NCBI GenBank assembly: GCA_027297025.1
Contig: JAPUIM010000336.1
Location: forward strand, 1 to 9,185
From: Bacteroidota bacterium
Lineage (GTDB): Bacteria; Bacteroidota; Bacteroidia; Cytophagales; Cyclobacteriaceae
DNA: 9,185 nt
Direction: 5' to 3'
Position numbers and translations under genes: made by a program. This document shows, piece after piece, positions 7,182 to 9,185 of this stretch (position 1 is its first letter; every line of letters begins with the position of its first letter). The notes beneath the pieces are model-generated. The model was given only the letters and a program-made list of their open reading frames with translations. It did not search any database and was not told the origin of the DNA.

Positions 7182-7189
7182 TACCTTTG
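7182..7189 (+). promoter_or_regulatory. Promoter for the TPR-comA unit, -7 box TACCTTTG
   Basis: TACCTTTG matches TAnnTTTG exactly and is followed by CGC, a common context in this phylum. It lies 49 bases before the ATG of the TPR gene, giving a leader of about 40 bases. A TTGG at 7154-7157 and a TTTA at 7162-7165 are possible -33 elements, neither at ideal spacing. Two overlapping weak hairpins (GTGT/ACAC/GTGT, 7142-7160) lie between the cpsB stop and this box. Confidence 0.55.
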
Positions 7190-7238
7190 CGCATTTTATG
7201 CAGTAAATCATTACATTACATTATATACAGAATTGGTT

Positions 7239-8648
7239 ATGGCAGAGAATTTTCAAAGAAAAAGGGAGACTAAGGAGTTGTTAAGGAAGTTTGAGGAATT
7301 CCTGAAAGGTGATGGCAAAGTATATTTTGAATTAGAAGATTATGAAAAAATAATTGATTACTATTTAGATACTGAAAAATATTCGAAAGCTCTAAAAGCC
7401 TCTAAACTTGGAATGGATCAGTATCCCTTTTCTGCAGTTCTAATGTTGGATCATGCCCAGGCATTATGTAATCTGGAACAATACCAGAAAGCTTTGAAGG
7501 TCTTGGAAAAAGCCAACAATCTTCAACCCAATGATCCCGATATCTACTTTTTAAGGGGGAACACTTATTCTTTGATGGGAAAGTCCCAGGAGGCCATTAA
7601 AATTTTTAAAGAAGCACTGGATTTCTCTGATGATAAATCTGAAATCTATTATAATATAGGACTCACCTATCAAGGTATTTCTGAATATAAAATGGCCATA
7701 TCCTATTATCAGAAATCCTTGGATGATAACCTCTTTCATGAGAGTGCCTTATACGAACTGGCTTACTGTATGGATCTTATGGGGGAATTGGAAAATAGCA
7801 TCTCTTATTATAAAAAATTCATTGATCAAGATCCCTATTCCCACCATGCTTGGTATAATTTGGGCATTGTACTTAATAAACTAAAGAAGTATGATGATGC
7901 TATCAAAGCTTATGAATATTCTATCGCTATTGAGGAAACTTTCTCCTCAGCCTATTTTAACCTGGGCAATGCTTATTTGAATTCTGGAAAATTCCAAAAA
8001 GCATTGGAATCATATAAACAAACCTTGGATTTGGAAGGCGTCAGTCCGGAAGGCTATTGTGGGATTGGTAAAGCTTATGAACAACTGGAACATTATGACC
8101 TGGCGATCAAATATTACAGGAAAACCACGAAACTCGACAATTTGTACGATGAGGCATGGTTTGGGATTGGCAAATGTTTAAGTAAGCAGGATAAATGGTT
8201 TGAATCGATACATTTTTTCAACAACGCATTAAAATTTGATGCTGAAAATCCACAATATTGGCAAGCTATTGCCGAGGCAGAATTTAAAACCGGAAACATA
8301 TTGTCAAGTTTAGATGCTTTTGAGGAAGCCAGTTTATTGGATCCATACAATATGGATATATGGCTTAACTGGTCTTTTATATACTATGAGCAGGGCGAAT
8401 ATGAGAAAGCCATCAATTTGATAGTGAGTGGTATCGATAATTTACCGGATCAATCAGAATTGTACTATCGCTTGACTGCTTATTTAATTGAAGCCGGAAA
8501 GTATAAAGAAGCCTTCAATTATTTAGAAAATGCCTTAATTTTGAATTTCGATAATCATAAAACGCTTTTTGAATTCTTTCCGAAACTTGAGACCCAAAAA
8601 GCACTTTACAAGATAATTGACCAGTATCGAAAAGAAGACCCTCAATGA
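7239..8648 (+). CDS. Tetratricopeptide-repeat protein (about 12 repeats)
   Basis: The 469-residue product is made almost wholly of TPR units of about 34 residues from residue 35 to 440, with the usual pattern of small and aromatic residues and a closing Pro (for example AWYNLGIVLNKLKKYDDAIK, and AYFNLGNAYLNSGKFQKALE in the next unit). Such solenoids bind other proteins. No signal peptide, membrane helix or catalytic domain is visible, so it is probably a cytoplasmic scaffold or adaptor; the partner is unknown. I chose the ATG at 7239 over an in-frame TTG two codons upstream (7233). It follows cpsB by 97 bases with its own promoter box, and its stop TGA overlaps the ATG of comA by four bases (ATGA). 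The coupling suggests a role linked to ComA rather than to polysaccharide export, but that is inference. Confidence 0.9.
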   Translation: MAENFQRKRETKELLRKFEEFLKGDGKVYFELEDYEKIIDYYLDTEKYSKALKASKLGMDQYPFSAVLMLDHAQALCNLEQYQKALKVLEKANNLQPNDPDIYFLRGNTYSLMGKSQEAIKIFKEALDFSDDKSEIYYNIGLTYQGISEYKMAISYYQKSLDDNLFHESALYELAYCMDLMGELENSISYYKKFIDQDPYSHHAWYNLGIVLNKLKKYDDAIKAYEYSIAIEETFSSAYFNLGNAYLNSGKFQKALESYKQTLDLEGVSPEGYCGIGKAYEQLEHYDLAIKYYRKTTKLDNLYDEAWFGIGKCLSKQDKWFESIHFFNNALKFDAENPQYWQAIAEAEFKTGNILSSLDAFEEASLLDPYNMDIWLNWSFIYYEQGEYEKAINLIVSGIDNLPDQSELYYRLTAYLIEAGKYKEAFNYLENALILNFDNHKTLFEFFPKLETQKALYKIIDQYRKEDPQ

Positions 8649-9185
8649 ACTACACACTCAGCAACATTCCCGAAAGAACTGAGAAGCCAAGACAGGTGGG
8701 ATATACCATGGTAATGGACAAAGGGTTAAGTTTAAGAGAGGCCGAGGATTTTGTCGCCGTCTGTGGAGAATATGTAGACATCATCAAGTTGGGTTGGGCC
8801 ACCTCCTATGTAACCCCTCATTTAAAGGAAAAACTAGAGATCTTTAGAAATGCAAAAATTCCTGTATATTTTGGAGGGACCTTGTTTGAAGCTTTTATAA
8901 TTAGAAATCAATTCGAAGATTATAGAAAAATATTGGATAAATATTCGATGACATTTGTAGAAGTATCAGACGGGTCCATTGAGTTAGAACACGACCTAAA
9001 ATGCGATTACATCAGTAAACTTTCAGAGCAAGTCACGGTGTTATCTGAGGTTGGCTCAAAAGATGCAGAGAAAATCATTCCTCCCTATAAATGGATAAAA
9101 TTGATGCAAGAAGAGCTGGATGCCGGCGCCTGGAAAGTTATTGGTGAGGCAAGAGAAACAGGAACTGTAGGATTATTTAGAGCTT
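8645..9185 (+). CDS. comA: Phosphosulfolactate synthase, ComA-like (3' end beyond window)
   Basis: The first 180 residues are present and the frame is open to the right edge. ComA joins sulfite to phosphoenolpyruvate to give phosphosulfolactate, the first step of coenzyme M synthesis in many methanogens; a relative in Bacillus (YitC) is tied to sulfolactate in spores. Family segments seen are DKGLSLREAEDF (25-36), EYVDIIKLGWATSYV (42-56), IPVYFGGTLFE (72-82), FVEVSDGSIEL (104-114), LSEVGSKD (133-140) and ELDAGAWKVIGEARETGTVG (157-176). They follow the expected order of a TIM-barrel enzyme of about 250 residues, so roughly 70 residues are missing. The ATG overlaps the TPR stop codon. Bacteroidota do not make coenzyme M as far as is known, so the product may feed another sulfonate, possibly in sulfonolipid metabolism, or the enzyme may have a changed substrate. 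Confidence 0.88.
   Translation, partial: MNYTLSNIPERTEKPRQVGYTMVMDKGLSLREAEDFVAVCGEYVDIIKLGWATSYVTPHLKEKLEIFRNAKIPVYFGGTLFEAFIIRNQFEDYRKILDKYSMTFVEVSDGSIELEHDLKCDYISKLSEQVTVLSEVGSKDAEKIIPPYKWIKLMQEELDAGAWKVIGEARETGTVGLFRA

Overview
The window looks like chromosomal DNA from a member of the Bacteroidota, probably a marine or soil Cytophagia or Flavobacteriia relative. The evidence is AT-rich coding sequence, gene starts with no convincing Shine-Dalgarno sites, several TAnnTTTG-like -7 boxes a short distance before genes, a surface-type lipoprotein with an acidic/Gly stretch after its Cys, and an export locus in which Wza, a kinase-fused Wzc and a PHP-type phosphatase sit together. The genus cannot be fixed from the sequence alone.

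Layout. Bases 1-1754 are transcribed leftward. They hold the N-terminal part of a lipoprotein gene (cut by the window edge) and, upstream of it, the ribosome-associated GTPase gene hflX. Two palindromes lie in the short gap between these genes. A divergent intergenic region of about 260 bases (1755-2015) carries a candidate promoter for each direction. Everything from 2016 to the end is transcribed rightward: a GT4 glycosyltransferase, a perfect 15-bp hairpin on its stop codon, then wza-wzc-cpsB (outer-membrane polysaccharide export lipoprotein, inner-membrane copolymerase/tyrosine autokinase, and the matching metal-dependent tyrosine phosphatase). A new promoter follows, then a gene for an all-TPR protein overlapped by 4 bases by a ComA-like phosphosulfolactate synthase gene, which is cut by the right edge.

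How the genes work together. The glycosyltransferase would add a sugar to a lipid-linked repeat unit. Wzc and Wza would control chain length and carry the polymer across the envelope. CpsB would dephosphorylate the Tyr-rich tail of Wzc, so export depends on a phosphorylation cycle. No polymerase, flippase or initiating transferase is in the window, so the rest of the pathway must lie elsewhere. The TPR-comA pair looks like a separate transcription unit with translational coupling.

I see no RNA gene, CRISPR array, insertion sequence or clear sign of recent transfer. The most unusual points are these: all three export genes are forced to use non-ATG starts; a hexanucleotide repeat encodes the Tyr tail of the kinase; a strong terminator-like hairpin has its T-tract on the strand opposite to the neighbouring genes; and a coenzyme-M-type enzyme occurs in a bacterium.
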